From Rodentibacter abscessus (GTDB taxonomy: Bacteria > Pseudomonadota > Gammaproteobacteria > Enterobacterales > Pasteurellaceae): a stretch of DNA of 64,000 nt. The notes beneath the pieces are model-generated. The model was not told the origin of the DNA. It searched no databases and saw only the letters and a list, made by a program, of their open reading frames with translations. The DNA lies in contig NZ_AP038785.1 in assembly GCF_047160095.1 (NCBI RefSeq), positions 1,612,001-1,676,000 of the forward strand. The letters are read 5' to 3'. A program made the position numbers and the translations under genes. This document shows positions 46,037-53,742 of this stretch, piece by piece. Position 1 is the first letter of the stretch; the number at the start of each line of letters is the position of its first letter.

Positions 46037-49000
46037 CTACCACGAACAACTGGTCTGATCTCTACAAATCTGTATATAAAAACAACAAGAAAATTCCGTA
46101 TCGCTTAGGCGATATTGCTGCTTCAATACCGGTCCGCAAGAATTAGAACCTATACCGCTCATTTTATAATCCACGCAAAGAATCGTTGAAGTACATTCCT
46201 GTAAATTATAACAATGCGTTTTTTGCGTCATTTCCTCTTGAGTATAAGGTGAAAGATTAAAACTAAACGGTGCATCTGCGGTAATCATTAAATCTTCTAA
46301 TGAAACAAAATGCGTACCATAATGGCTTCCATTTTCTTGTGGCTTGATATATGGCATTTTGTAATTTGATACCTCCACAACATAATTGCCAAGCCGAGCG
46401 AGATGATGTTTATCAATATAACTTTCTTGTTCACCATAGCCGAAATACTGCGCTTGGGTGCAGTCTTTAGGCAAGAAAAACCGTAAGCCGAAGCGTGGTA
46501 AATAAGGTAAATTAGCGGGGCGTTTTGCATTTATTTTAATGCTCAATTTTCCCTCTTTTGAAAGTAAATAACATACGGAAAGCTGCAAAATTCGCATTTT
46601 TGCTACGGCAACAATGCCGATTTCAGCATCAATTTGTACCTGCTCTCCCAAAGGTTTCCAGCTTACCTGATATGCTCGGCTGAATACGTTGTCATAACCC
46701 GCGTTTTGCCAAAATTCCCGAATCAAGCGATCGTTATCCGTTGGCGCACGCCATATATTGAAATCCAACGGCTGTTGAATTATTGCCTGTCCATTTTTAT
46801 GAATTTCAGTAAAAATGCCTTTGCTTTTATCTAAAACAAATTTAAATCGGTTGTTTGTTAAATATAAATGCGTGTTCGTCTCTTCTATTTCAAAGGCTGA
46901 AAGTGCGGTCAGATTTATCGATGTTTTTTGCGGACGAACGAGATCTTGCCCGTAAATAATCAGTTGATCAAAACCCAAAGAATGATCTTTTGGTAGCAGT
47001 TCACTTGGTTTTCGGTTGACATAATGTAAATCCAACGTCAAAAATCTTCCCCGATAAGAGGGAATGGTAAGAGGTAAAAACACAGTATTTTTCGGCGGAC
47101 AAGAAATCTCAAGTTCACCTTCTTCAAAGATTTCACCATTCTCGATAAAGGCGTATCGAATATGGAGATTATCTTTAAGATCCGTGAAATCCCAATAGTT
47201 TTTTATTTTTACCTGATGATTAATAAATTCCGCCCGTACGGGGCGATTCACATTTTTTAATTCCAGCAAATTACTATGAGGTATGCGATCTTGTGATACC
47301 AAACCATCCATACAGAAATTGCCATCATTCGGCGTGTCACCGAAATCCCCACCATAACCCACTTTACCAGATCCATCCGGTAAATAAGGGGCGTGATCAC
47401 ACCATTCCCATACAAACCCGCCGCAGGATTTTTCATTACGTTCAAAGGCTTGCCAATAGTCTTCCGCATCGCCATTAGAATTTCCCATTGCGTGAGAATA
47501 TTCGCACAATACATAGGGTTTAATTGCGGGGCTTTGATTGTAGCTATCCAAGGATTGTGTCGGCGCATACATCTCACTGTAAAAATCAAGATTGCTCAGG
47601 TTATTTTGATGGTTTTGGTGTTGATAAATCGCACTTTCATAATGCACCAAACGACTTGTATCACGTTGTTTAATCCAAGCGGCGGCAGCTTCAAAATTTT
47701 CTCCGTAACCACTTTCATTACCAAGCGACCAAATGACGATGGAAGTTCGATTTTTATCGCGTTCCACATTCGCAAAAGTGCGGTCTAAAATTGCCGATTT
47801 ATAATTCGGCGAGCGTGCAAAATAACAGAAGTTATCAATTGTTTGTCGACGAATTTCTTCATCTTGGTTGATGCGCTTTTCATTTAAGAAAATACTCTGT
47901 TCCGGCAAGGCGACATATTGCATTGCCGCACCGTGGCTTTCAATATCGCTTTCCGAGATAAGATAGAAACCGTATAAATCGCATAATTCACTAAACCAAG
48001 GCGCATTAGGATAATGAGCGGTACGAATGGCATTGATATTATGTTGTTTCATCAATTTCAGATCGATCAATGCTTGCTCGGGCGAAATCGCATAGCCTGT
48101 TTTGGGATCACTATCGTGCCGATTTACCCCTTTAAATTTTATCCCTTGACCGTTAATTTTTAAGACGGCATTTTCCACATAAATTTTTCGAAAACCGATT
48201 TTTTGTTCAATTACTTCATTGTCGGTTTGCAATGTTAAGCTATAAAGTTGTGGGTTTTCCGCATTCCATAAAACCGGATTCGGCAAATCAAGTGAAAAAT
48301 CAACCGCACTTTTCCGAGTTATTTCATTACCTTGGGGATCATAAAGCACGAATTCTATCGCTTGTTTTTCACCTAAGAATTGGGTTTCAACATTTAATGT
48401 TGCTTGGGTGAAATCACGGTTTAATTCGGTTTTAATAAAGAAATCTTGTAAATAATTACTCTCACGTTCCAGCAAATAGACATCACGGAAAATACCCGAC
48501 ATTCGGAATTTATCTTGATCTTCCAAATAACTGCCGTCACACCATTTCAATACCACCACATCAAGCTGATTTTTACCGGCACGGAGATTCTCGCTAATAT
48601 CAAATTCATTCGTGCTGTGGCTGATTTGCCCATAACCGACAAATTGTTGATTAACATAAACAAATAAACAGCTATCTACCCCTTCAAAGTTTAGTAAATA
48701 ACGTTTGCCTGATTTTGGGGTGAAATCAAATTGATGTCGATAATGCCCGCAAGGGTTTTCTTTTGGCACAAAAGGGGGATCAAAGGGGAAAGGATAATTG
48801 ATATTGGTATAGTGATGATGATCAAAGCCGTGATTTTGCCAATTGGCGGGTACCGGAATTTGCGTTTCTAGCGGACGGGTTAAAAACGCTTCGGGTAAAT
48901 CCTGCACACTATTGTAATAGCTAAAATCCCAGTTTTTCCCCGAAAGTGCGGTAAAAAATCGGGACGTTTCCCGTGCAAGCTGATCAGGTTTTTGATCAAT

Positions 49001-49084
49001 TGCAAAGGGTACAAAATAAGCGTGATGGGGCTGGCGATTGACCTGTAAAATCTCAGGATTCTCAAAATATGACGGTAAAATCAT
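46037..49084 (-). CDS. lacZ: Beta-galactosidase, LacZ type (GH2)
   Basis: This full-length enzyme has 1015 residues. It has the N-terminal sugar-binding domain, the immunoglobulin-like domain, the TIM barrel with 'GVNRHDSDPKTGYAIS', acid/base Glu457 in 'IWSLGNESGYG' and nucleophile Glu528 in 'LCEYSHAMGNS', and the C-terminal Bgal small-chain domain. The catalytic residues are intact and no frameshift was seen, so it should hydrolyse lactose to glucose and galactose if expressed. It lies 23 bases downstream of a lacY remnant whose promoter has been deleted, so expression is doubtful or comes from new upstream sequence. Confidence 0.95.
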   Translation of the reverse strand: MILPSYFENPEILQVNRQPHHAYFVPFAIDQKPDQLARETSRFFTALSGKNWDFSYYNSVQDLPEAFLTRPLETQIPVPANWQNHGFDHHHYTNINYPFPFDPPFVPKENPCGHYRHQFDFTPKSGKRYLLNFEGVDSCLFVYVNQQFVGYGQISHSTNEFDISENLRAGKNQLDVVVLKWCDGSYLEDQDKFRMSGIFRDVYLLERESNYLQDFFIKTELNRDFTQATLNVETQFLGEKQAIEFVLYDPQGNEITRKSAVDFSLDLPNPVLWNAENPQLYSLTLQTDNEVIEQKIGFRKIYVENAVLKINGQGIKFKGVNRHDSDPKTGYAISPEQALIDLKLMKQHNINAIRTAHYPNAPWFSELCDLYGFYLISESDIESHGAAMQYVALPEQSIFLNEKRINQDEEIRRQTIDNFCYFARSPNYKSAILDRTFANVERDKNRTSIVIWSLGNESGYGENFEAAAAWIKQRDTSRLVHYESAIYQHQNHQNNLSNLDFYSEMYAPTQSLDSYNQSPAIKPYVLCEYSHAMGNSNGDAEDYWQAFERNEKSCGGFVWEWCDHAPYLPDGSGKVGYGGDFGDTPNDGNFCMDGLVSQDRIPHSNLLELKNVNRPVRAEFINHQVKIKNYWDFTDLKDNLHIRYAFIENGEIFEEGELEISCPPKNTVFLPLTIPSYRGRFLTLDLHYVNRKPSELLPKDHSLGFDQLIIYGQDLVRPQKTSINLTALSAFEIEETNTHLYLTNNRFKFVLDKSKGIFTEIHKNGQAIIQQPLDFNIWRAPTDNDRLIREFWQNAGYDNVFSRAYQVSWKPLGEQVQIDAEIGIVAVAKMRILQLSVCYLLSKEGKLSIKINAKRPANLPYLPRFGLRFFLPKDCTQAQYFGYGEQESYIDKHHLARLGNYVVEVSNYKMPYIKPQENGSHYGTHFVSLEDLMITADAPFSFNLSPYTQEEMTQKTHCYNLQECTSTILCVDYKMSGIGSNSCGPVLKQQYRLSDTEFSCCFYIQICRDQTSCSW

Positions 49085-49107
49085 CGTTGTTTCTCCTCTG
49101 CAATTTC

Positions 49108-49323
49108 TTAACGTGAACGTAAATTACTTTTATGTAACCGATAACGTTCATCAATAGGCATTTTTCCGGTTAACGTGAACATAGAAATGATGGTAAATAT
49201 TATGGCGATACAACCAAGAATAAAATAAGTGTGCTGAAAACCATATAAATCATAACCTGCGCCAACAATTGGTGAAACAATCATATTAACCGTAAAGCAA
49301 GCCATCGAACAACTAATATCTCA
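49108..49323 (-). pseudogene. Lactose permease (LacY-like MFS) C-terminal remnant
   Basis: About 70 residues are left: two transmembrane helices and a charged tail, with 'YDLYGFQHTYFILG' and 'IISMFTLTGKMP' aligning with the LacY C-terminus ('YESIGFQGAYLVLG', 'LISVFTLSG'). The frame runs into a TGA just upstream of 49323, and no start or N-terminal helices exist. It is the 3' stump of a permease gene that preceded lacZ in an operon. Confidence 0.8.
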
Positions 49324-49978
49324 CCGTCCGAACGCCATTATTATTGCGCGCAATGGATTAAAAACGATAAAAATTCCTAAAAAGTTACATCAATTTCCCA
49401 TTGCTCTGGCAAATTGTGTAACGGATGATTTACCGCTTGCCAGCTACATTCCCGATGATTTCCAAGGACAATATAAAATTGGAAAATTATTAGCGGAAAA
49501 AGGATATAAAAAGCCACTATTTCTTCATATTCCACGCAATTATATTGCGACAAAAGCACGTAAAGAAGGGTTTGAACACGCATTTCTTGCTCAAGACTTA
49601 GAGGATAAAATAAAAATTGACTACTATTTTATGCAGGAAGATGGGGAAAATTATTTTGAAGGTGCTAAACCACTAATGGAAATACTGCAACATAAAAAAA
49701 AGTTAGACTATGATGTCATTGTTTGTGGAAATGACCGAATCGCTTTTGTGGCGTATCAATTACTATTAAGACATGGATATCGTATCCCCGAAGATATTGC
49801 CGTAACGGGATACGATAATACAATAGGGATCGCACATTTGTTTATTCCCCCACTCACAACTGTCGAATTACCACACTATGCAATGGGCGAACAAGCCGCT
49901 TTACATTTAATTGAGGGACGTAAAGATGTAGATTGTCATAAATTACCCTGTCCATTAATTATGGGAGATTCTTGCTAA
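49301..49978 (+). pseudogene. LacI-family repressor remnant (effector domain only)
   Basis: The frame reads from about 49301 ('AIEQLISHRPNAIIIARNG') to the TAA at 49976 without interruption, giving ~225 residues of the periplasmic-binding-protein-like effector domain. It includes 'DVIVCGNDRIAFVAY' and 'IPEDIAVTGYDN', both standard LacI-family motifs. The N-terminal helix-turn-helix and hinge are missing, so it cannot bind operator DNA. It overlaps the lacY stump tail-to-head, showing that one deletion removed the 5' ends of both genes and the region between. Confidence 0.85.
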
Positions 49979-50067
49979 ATAAAAATAGGTTGTATGAAAT
50001 TTAACAATAATATATAAAGCCGAAACACCAAGTATGGTGTTTCTTTTATAGAATAAAACAAGACTAA

Positions 50068-50200
50068 TATAGAATAAGATAGCAGTGTTCGGCTGAATAT
50101 CTAACAAATTAAACGCAGTTCGGGCGGTAACTTCGGCAATAAAGAATTCAAGTAGCTTTAGTCGCTTACATTCACTTAATTTACAATGGGTTATATTCAT
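50068..50200 (-). pseudogene. IS1016-like (IS1595 family) transposase N-terminal fragment
   Basis: The frame begins 'MNITHCKLSECKRLKLLEFF' and continues 'EVTARTAFNLLDIQPNT', closely resembling the N-terminal zinc-ribbon/HTH part of IS1016-type transposases as I remember them. Homology stops after 'AILFY', and the DDE catalytic part is absent. It is a remnant located between the deleted lac region and the microcin cluster. The rest of 49979-50447 shows only a short hairpin (about 50021-50042) and no other gene. Confidence 0.6.
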
Positions 50201-50447
50201 TTTTGTAATATAACATTTTTTACTAATCAACTAAATCCCCTAAAATAAATCTAGAATCAGTAAAACTTGCAGATAGCATCACTTATCCCCCCCTCACAAA
50301 CCATTGACATACAGAAAACGCTTTGCAATATCTTATAATCGCAAAAAATAGCTACATTCCTCATTGAATTAAAATACAAAAATAGCAATAACTGACTTAG
50401 AACAGTAATACTTTGTACCTTTATTTAGCTAAATAGGCAGTCAATTT

Positions 50448-50463
50448 TGTGACATATCTCAAA
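50448..50463 (+). promoter_or_regulatory. CRP-like site upstream of microcin promoter
   Basis: TGTGA-CATATC-TCAAA matches the CRP core TGTGA-N6-TCACA at 9 of 10 positions. It lies 27 bases upstream of the putative -35 box, a workable position for activation. Confidence 0.55.
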
Positions 50464-50490
50464 TTTTGAACAAAAAATATACAAATCTAA

Positions 50491-50519
50491 TTGACAACAA
50501 ACCACATAATAATAATGAT
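50491..50519 (+). promoter_or_regulatory. Putative sigma-70 promoter of the microcin operon
   Basis: A consensus TTGACA (50491-50496) is followed at 16-17 bases by the -10-like TAATGA/AATGAT. The Fur-like box overlaps the -10 element. About 50 bases separate it from the microcin ATG at 50573. Confidence 0.6.
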
Positions 50520-50529
50520 TTTCATTATT
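50511..50529 (+). promoter_or_regulatory. Fur box over the microcin promoter
   Basis: The 19-bp site AATAATGATTTTCATTATT matches the Fur consensus GATAATGATAATCATTATC at 15 of 19 positions and is itself an almost perfect inverted repeat. Overlap with the -10 predicts repression when iron is plentiful. Confidence 0.7.
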
Positions 50530-50572
50530 CAAACAACAATTGTTACTAACCAAAAACCTTAAAGAGGTGTAT

Positions 50573-50887
50573 ATGAAAGAATTAGCACTAAAAGACTTAG
50601 TCTATGTGTCCGGTGGTAGTTGGTGTGAAGAATGTAATGGTCCTGATCCTAGCAAACAAAATAAATCTGATTACAAATATGAGAACCCTGTCAATTTTGG
50701 TCCTATTGGCGGTCCGGGAACAACGGTAGGGTCATTAATTGGAGGTAGATTAGGATGGGCTGGTTCCGTTGCAGGGAGTGCTGCCGAATATGTTTTATAC
50801 GATTCTATTGATTATAACAAAGTAGGAAATAATTATGTAGGATATGTTACGTCTGAGTTAAAAAATGGTAATATCCCGGCGGACTAA
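50573..50887 (+). CDS. Class II microcin-like precursor with double-glycine leader
   Basis: The protein has 104 residues from the ATG at 50573, preceded by AAAGAGGTG; an in-frame codon at 50540 is upstream of this ribosome site and not used. Residues 1-15 (MKELALKDLVYVSGG) are a double-glycine leader with the usual Glu/Leu/Val pattern, cleaved by C39-peptidase ABC exporters. The predicted 89-residue mature peptide begins 'SWCEEC' (Cys18, Cys21) and holds a Gly-rich hydrophobic GxxxG-type helix ('GSLIGGRLGWAGSVAGSA') as in membrane-acting microcins such as colicin V. The next gene is a membrane protein fit for immunity. Regulation by iron and CRP is suggested by the sites upstream. It could instead be a pheromone-like peptide, but length and composition favour a bacteriocin. 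Confidence 0.8.
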   Translation: MKELALKDLVYVSGGSWCEECNGPDPSKQNKSDYKYENPVNFGPIGGPGTTVGSLIGGRLGWAGSVAGSAAEYVLYDSIDYNKVGNNYVGYVTSELKNGNIPAD

Positions 50888-50889
50888 TT

Positions 50890-51099
50890 ATGAAAATATC
50901 AATTTGGCTTTTAAATACATTTAGCCTTCTTATTGCTCTAAGACTTTTATCCTTTATAAGAGATACATTAACTTTCACTGTTCATCCATTAATAGATGTT
51001 ATTTTTTCTTTACTTGTTATTAGTTTATCAGTGAAGTTTATACCTATATTTATTTTATTTTGTTTTTCAAAGCTAAAAGCTATGCGTGAAAAAAGATAA
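50890..51099 (+). CDS. Putative microcin immunity membrane protein
   Basis: This 69-residue protein starts two bases after the microcin stop. Two hydrophobic helices (about residues 4-22 and 33-58) and a basic C-terminal end ('KLKAMREKR') predict an inner-membrane protein with the tail in the cytoplasm. Small two-helix proteins directly after class II microcin genes are usually immunity proteins. No named family is recognised; the role rests on position and topology. Confidence 0.65.
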   Translation: MKISIWLLNTFSLLIALRLLSFIRDTLTFTVHPLIDVIFSLLVISLSVKFIPIFILFCFSKLKAMREKR

Positions 51100-51134
51100 A
51101 TATAACAGGGGATTAATATTAGGCGCTGTATTAA

Positions 51135-51175
51135 ATCTACACCCAAAATTCTAACTCATGGGTGCAGATTTTTTG
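51135..51175 (+). terminator. Terminator after microcin immunity gene
   Basis: ATCTACACCCA pairs with TGGGTGCAGAT (one G-T pair) around a 13-nt loop, followed by TTTTTT. It ends the first microcin transcription unit. Confidence 0.75.
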
Positions 51176-51212
51176 TCTATAATCATCCTTATTTAGTAAG
51201 TTGAAAATTTTT

Positions 51213-51228
51213 TGTGACAAACATCACA
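51213..51228 (+). promoter_or_regulatory. CRP site upstream of the small-ORF group
   Basis: TGTGA-CAAACA-TCACA is a perfect match to the CRP core. It lies ~100 bases upstream of the small membrane ORF at 51328 and downstream of the previous terminator, so it probably activates a second transcription unit. Confidence 0.65.
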
Positions 51229-51327
51229 AAAATGAAAATAAATTATTTCATATTTTTACCGGTATAGTAAACAGTCGTAAATTGATATTTATTGTAAGGA
51301 TGGGAGTTGACGGAAATTAAATATATA

Positions 51328-51477
51328 ATGCGAGCAATTGAAATAGTAGCTTTATTTTTATCTATTATCTTATCAAACAAATATGGTCCATTAATTGCTT
51401 TTTTGGGCCGCTTACCATTAGGCATTTTATGGAATCTAATAAGAAAATACGGAGAACAAAATGAAAGAGGTAAATAA
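51328..51477 (+). CDS. Small membrane ORF in microcin cluster (49 aa)
   Basis: This peptide begins 'MRAIEIVALFLSIILSNKYG' with one or two hydrophobic segments (residues 3-16 and 22-36) and a hydrophilic end 'YGEQNERGK'. It is too short for homology by eye. Position after a CRP site and its overlap with the next ORF suggest an operon of small bacteriocin or immunity peptides. It could be a leaderless bacteriocin or an immunity protein; the sequence does not decide. Confidence 0.4.
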   Translation: MRAIEIVALFLSIILSNKYGPLIAFLGRLPLGILWNLIRKYGEQNERGK

Positions 51478-51583
51478 TCATGAAGTTCAAAATATAAGTG
51501 TTTTTTCAGTAGTATCATCAAAACTATTGACTTGGTTGTATGGTAGAGGACTAATTGATAAAGTAATTAATATAACAAATTAG
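51461..51583 (+). CDS. Small peptide ORF (40 aa), possible degenerate leader peptide
   Basis: Its ATG lies inside the end of the preceding ORF, in another frame, following a GGAGAACAAA sequence that could serve as ribosome site. The N-terminus 'MKEVNNHEVQNISVFS' resembles a double-glycine leader (MKE, Glu-Val, Ile-Ser) but lacks Gly-Gly. The remainder is a short amphipathic segment ('SKLLTWLYGRGLIDKV'). It may be a decayed bacteriocin precursor or chance. Confidence 0.35.
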   Translation: MKEVNNHEVQNISVFSVVSSKLLTWLYGRGLIDKVINITN

Positions 51584-51612
51584 TTATATATTTAAATTTT
51601 TAAAGGGTAAAA

Positions 51613-51741
51613 ATGGAAATTATATTAAAATATATTAAGATCATCATAAAACAATTATTTTTTATTTCGTCATATACACCATATCGTATATATTATCATC
51701 TATTTTCAATATCCATGTTGCTTATTTCTATATTGCATTAG
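51613..51741 (+). CDS. Small membrane ORF (42 aa), possibly frameshifted
   Basis: AAAGGG precedes the ATG. The peptide 'MEIILKYIKIIIKQLFFISS...' is very hydrophobic and basic. The reading frame of the next 27 codons after about 51718 in another phase ('VAYFYIALVLLDYFLERN') is also a plausible membrane helix leading straight into the leader-peptide ORF at 51798, which suggests a former two-helix immunity protein broken by a frameshift. Confidence 0.35.
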   Translation: MEIILKYIKIIIKQLFFISSYTPYRIYYHLFSISMLLISILH

Positions 51742-51797
51742 TATTATTAGACTATTTTTTGGAAAGAAATAATTTTTTTCAAAATTCAAGAAAAAAA

Positions 51798-51914
51798 ATG
51801 AAAGAACTTAAAACTAATGACTTATCTTTAGTTGTTGGCGGTAATCCCATACTTAAAACAGGTATAACAGTGGCGGACTACATTGCAACTCGTGAGGTTA
51901 TAGCCCATTTATGA
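51798..51914 (+). CDS. Second double-glycine leader peptide (38 aa)
   Basis: Residues 1-15 (MKELKTNDLSLVVGG) repeat the leader plan of the microcin at 50573: same length, MKEL start, Asp-Leu and Val before Gly-Gly. The predicted mature part is only 23 residues, beginning 'NPILKTGITVADYIA'. It could be a second, truncated microcin or a signalling peptide. The ATG of a 22-codon ORF overlaps its stop (ATGA). Leader similarity makes chance unlikely; the ribosome site is only an A-rich run. Confidence 0.5.
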   Translation: MKELKTNDLSLVVGGNPILKTGITVADYIATREVIAHL

Positions 51915-52062
51915 TTAGAATTAGAGAACATATTGTAAATTGGCAGTTAGCTTATATTGGGATATTAAATTTGAGTTAACTTATGTTATTTAATGACACC
52001 ACTATTTATTCTCATAACAATAGAGAAGTAAAAAGGAGGATAAAATCAGTAATAGTAAACGA

Positions 52063-52206
52063 ATGTTAAAAACTACCATTGGCGTTATAGCATTTATCAT
52101 TGCCTTTATGTTGAAGGATTTTGCAAGACCTTTCAGTATGTTTGCTATATTCAGCATTATGGTATTTTTATGGCATTGTATTGATAAATATAGAGGGGAA
52201 GATTAG
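52063..52206 (+). CDS. Small two-helix membrane ORF with possible lost start codon
   Basis: From the ATG at 52063 it encodes 47 residues with two hydrophobic stretches ('TIGVIAFIIAFML', 'MFAIFSIMVFLWHC') and a charged tail. A perfect AAGGAGG (52033-52039) lies upstream, spaced for a start at 52045, where the in-frame codon is ATC rather than ATG. Initiation is therefore either at ATC, at 52063 without a good ribosome site, or lost. Small size and topology fit a bacteriocin immunity protein next to the 51798 peptide. Confidence 0.45.
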   Translation: MLKTTIGVIAFIIAFMLKDFARPFSMFAIFSIMVFLWHCIDKYRGED

Positions 52207-52234
52207 AAAGAATTAATTTCTCAAGAAATCCCAA

Positions 52235-52384
52235 ATTCTCTTTATGGATGAAGCGACCAGCCATTTAGATGAAGAAAACGAGAAAAAGACCAATCAAGCT
52301 ATCGCTCAATTAGCGATAACCAGAGTGATTGTCGCTCACAGAAAATCAACTATTGATAGTGCCGATAGGTGTGTGAATTTATAA
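52235..52384 (+). pseudogene. 3' remnant of a bacteriocin-type ABC exporter
   Basis: Only ~50 codons are left: Walker B and D-loop 'ILFMDEATSHLD', the H-loop 'VIVAHRKSTIDSADR' and a stop. This is the end of an ABC nucleotide-binding domain like that of C39-peptidase exporters (CvaB type). Just before it a one-base loss separates 'RNPK' from 'ILF'. The peptidase and membrane domains are missing, so the microcin has no dedicated exporter here. Confidence 0.75.
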
Positions 52385-52413
52385 GCCAAGTACTCAACAA
52401 TTAGCCTCCCTAC

Positions 52414-52446
52414 AAAAAGTGCGGTCAAATTCAACCGCACTTTTTT
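52414..52446. terminator. Inverted uptake-signal pair, bidirectional terminator
   Basis: AAAAAGTGCGGT and ACCGCACTTTTT form a perfect 12-bp stem with a 9-nt loop and flanking A/T runs. It ends glpC transcription (minus) and the plus-strand microcin region. Confidence 0.85.
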
Positions 52447-52453
52447 AGATACA

Positions 52454-53728
52454 CTAAGCCTCCATTGACATACAAAGCAAGGTTAGCGGATGGATACAGG
52501 TTACGTTAGATGACATATCAATTTGCCATTTACAGGTTTGGCATTCGGAAATCACGAAATCAAACCCACCGTCGTTAATATGATCGAACAAATGCTTACC
52601 AATGGATTGGGAAACATCATAATTTTCCGCTTTGAAACCGTAAGTACCGGCAATGCCGCAACATTGAGACGGCAGCATAATGATTTCCAAATTCGGAATT
52701 TGTTTTAGCACTTCAAGGGTATAAGGCGCCCAACCGGCTTTCTCCACGTGGCAAGCGGTATGATAGGCTACACGTAATTTCAAAGGTTTGAGCGGTAAGG
52801 TTTTGCCTTCTTTAAATAATTGATACAAGAACGGCGTTACCATATGAATATGCGGACGCACTTTTGCATTATTAATGCCTAAAATATGATGATATTCATC
52901 ACGTAAATTCAAAGTGCAGCTCGAGGCTTCGCTAATTACCTCCAAGCCGTTTTCATCCACCATTTTGCCGATGTAATCCGTGTTGAACTGTGCAATGCTA
53001 CGTGCACGTTTAGGAAAGCCGTTTACGCTTAAGGGTAGACCGCAGCATTTTTCTTTTTCCAACAACATTACGCCGATGTTCATCGCATTAAATACTTTCA
53101 AAAAGGCTTTGCCCAGTTGCGGATTATTATAGTTTACGTAACAGCCGTGAAAATATGCCACTTTACGTTCAAATTTTTTCTGCTCGTCCAACGCATTTTT
53201 CATATACCAGCTACGAAATGTGCCGAAGGAATATTTCGGTAACGTTCGTTGTTTACTAATATTAAGCGTTTTTTCTAACACAAACTTTGTGGCACTCAAT
53301 CCTGTAATCGTATTTACAATCGGCGCAAGCGGTGTGTTGAGTTTGCCCATCATATCCGTATTGCTCAAAATGGCATCACGCAATTTGTGCATTAACGGTT
53401 TTTTCTGTTGCGCCAAATGATTGTTGCGCGCACGCACGATCAGATCGCCGATTTTTACATCGGACGGGCAAGCCACTTCGCAACGTTTACAGTTAGTGCA
53501 ATATTTCAGCGCTTCGTCATAAAGCTCGGCAGATTTTAAACGTAAACGTTCACCGTCCGGCCCGGATTGTTTTGGGCCCGGATAAAGCGGATTATTACGT
53601 GAAACGGGACAGACGGCAGTGCACGCCGTACATTTAATGCAACTTTCAAAACTTTCATCGATATATTGATGACTTGCCGGTGAATTGAGAGATTGTTTTG
53701 CACTATCGATTAATTGCTGAATATTCAT
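52454..53728 (-). CDS. glpC: Anaerobic glycerol-3-phosphate dehydrogenase subunit C
   Basis: This 424-residue membrane-anchor iron-sulfur subunit has two 4Fe-4S ferredoxin motifs near the N-terminus ('CIKCTACTAVCP' and 'CTNCKRCEVACP') and two cysteine-rich CCG domains ('KCCGLPLSVNG', 'QCCGIAGTYGF'). It passes electrons from GlpAB to the quinone pool during anaerobic growth on glycerol-3-phosphate. It is the last gene of glpABC, 14 bases after glpB, and is followed by a USS-type terminator. Confidence 0.95.
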   Translation of the reverse strand: MNIQQLIDSAKQSLNSPASHQYIDESFESCIKCTACTAVCPVSRNNPLYPGPKQSGPDGERLRLKSAELYDEALKYCTNCKRCEVACPSDVKIGDLIVRARNNHLAQQKKPLMHKLRDAILSNTDMMGKLNTPLAPIVNTITGLSATKFVLEKTLNISKQRTLPKYSFGTFRSWYMKNALDEQKKFERKVAYFHGCYVNYNNPQLGKAFLKVFNAMNIGVMLLEKEKCCGLPLSVNGFPKRARSIAQFNTDYIGKMVDENGLEVISEASSCTLNLRDEYHHILGINNAKVRPHIHMVTPFLYQLFKEGKTLPLKPLKLRVAYHTACHVEKAGWAPYTLEVLKQIPNLEIIMLPSQCCGIAGTYGFKAENYDVSQSIGKHLFDHINDGGFDFVISECQTCKWQIDMSSNVTCIHPLTLLCMSMEA

Positions 53729-53742
53729 AGCCGTATCTCCCT

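Noticed and set aside
51243..51521. 92-codon minus-strand ORF over the microcin small-ORF region
   Set aside because: No family features or ribosome site, and it is antisense to plus-strand ORFs that follow a CRP site and share an operon-like layout.
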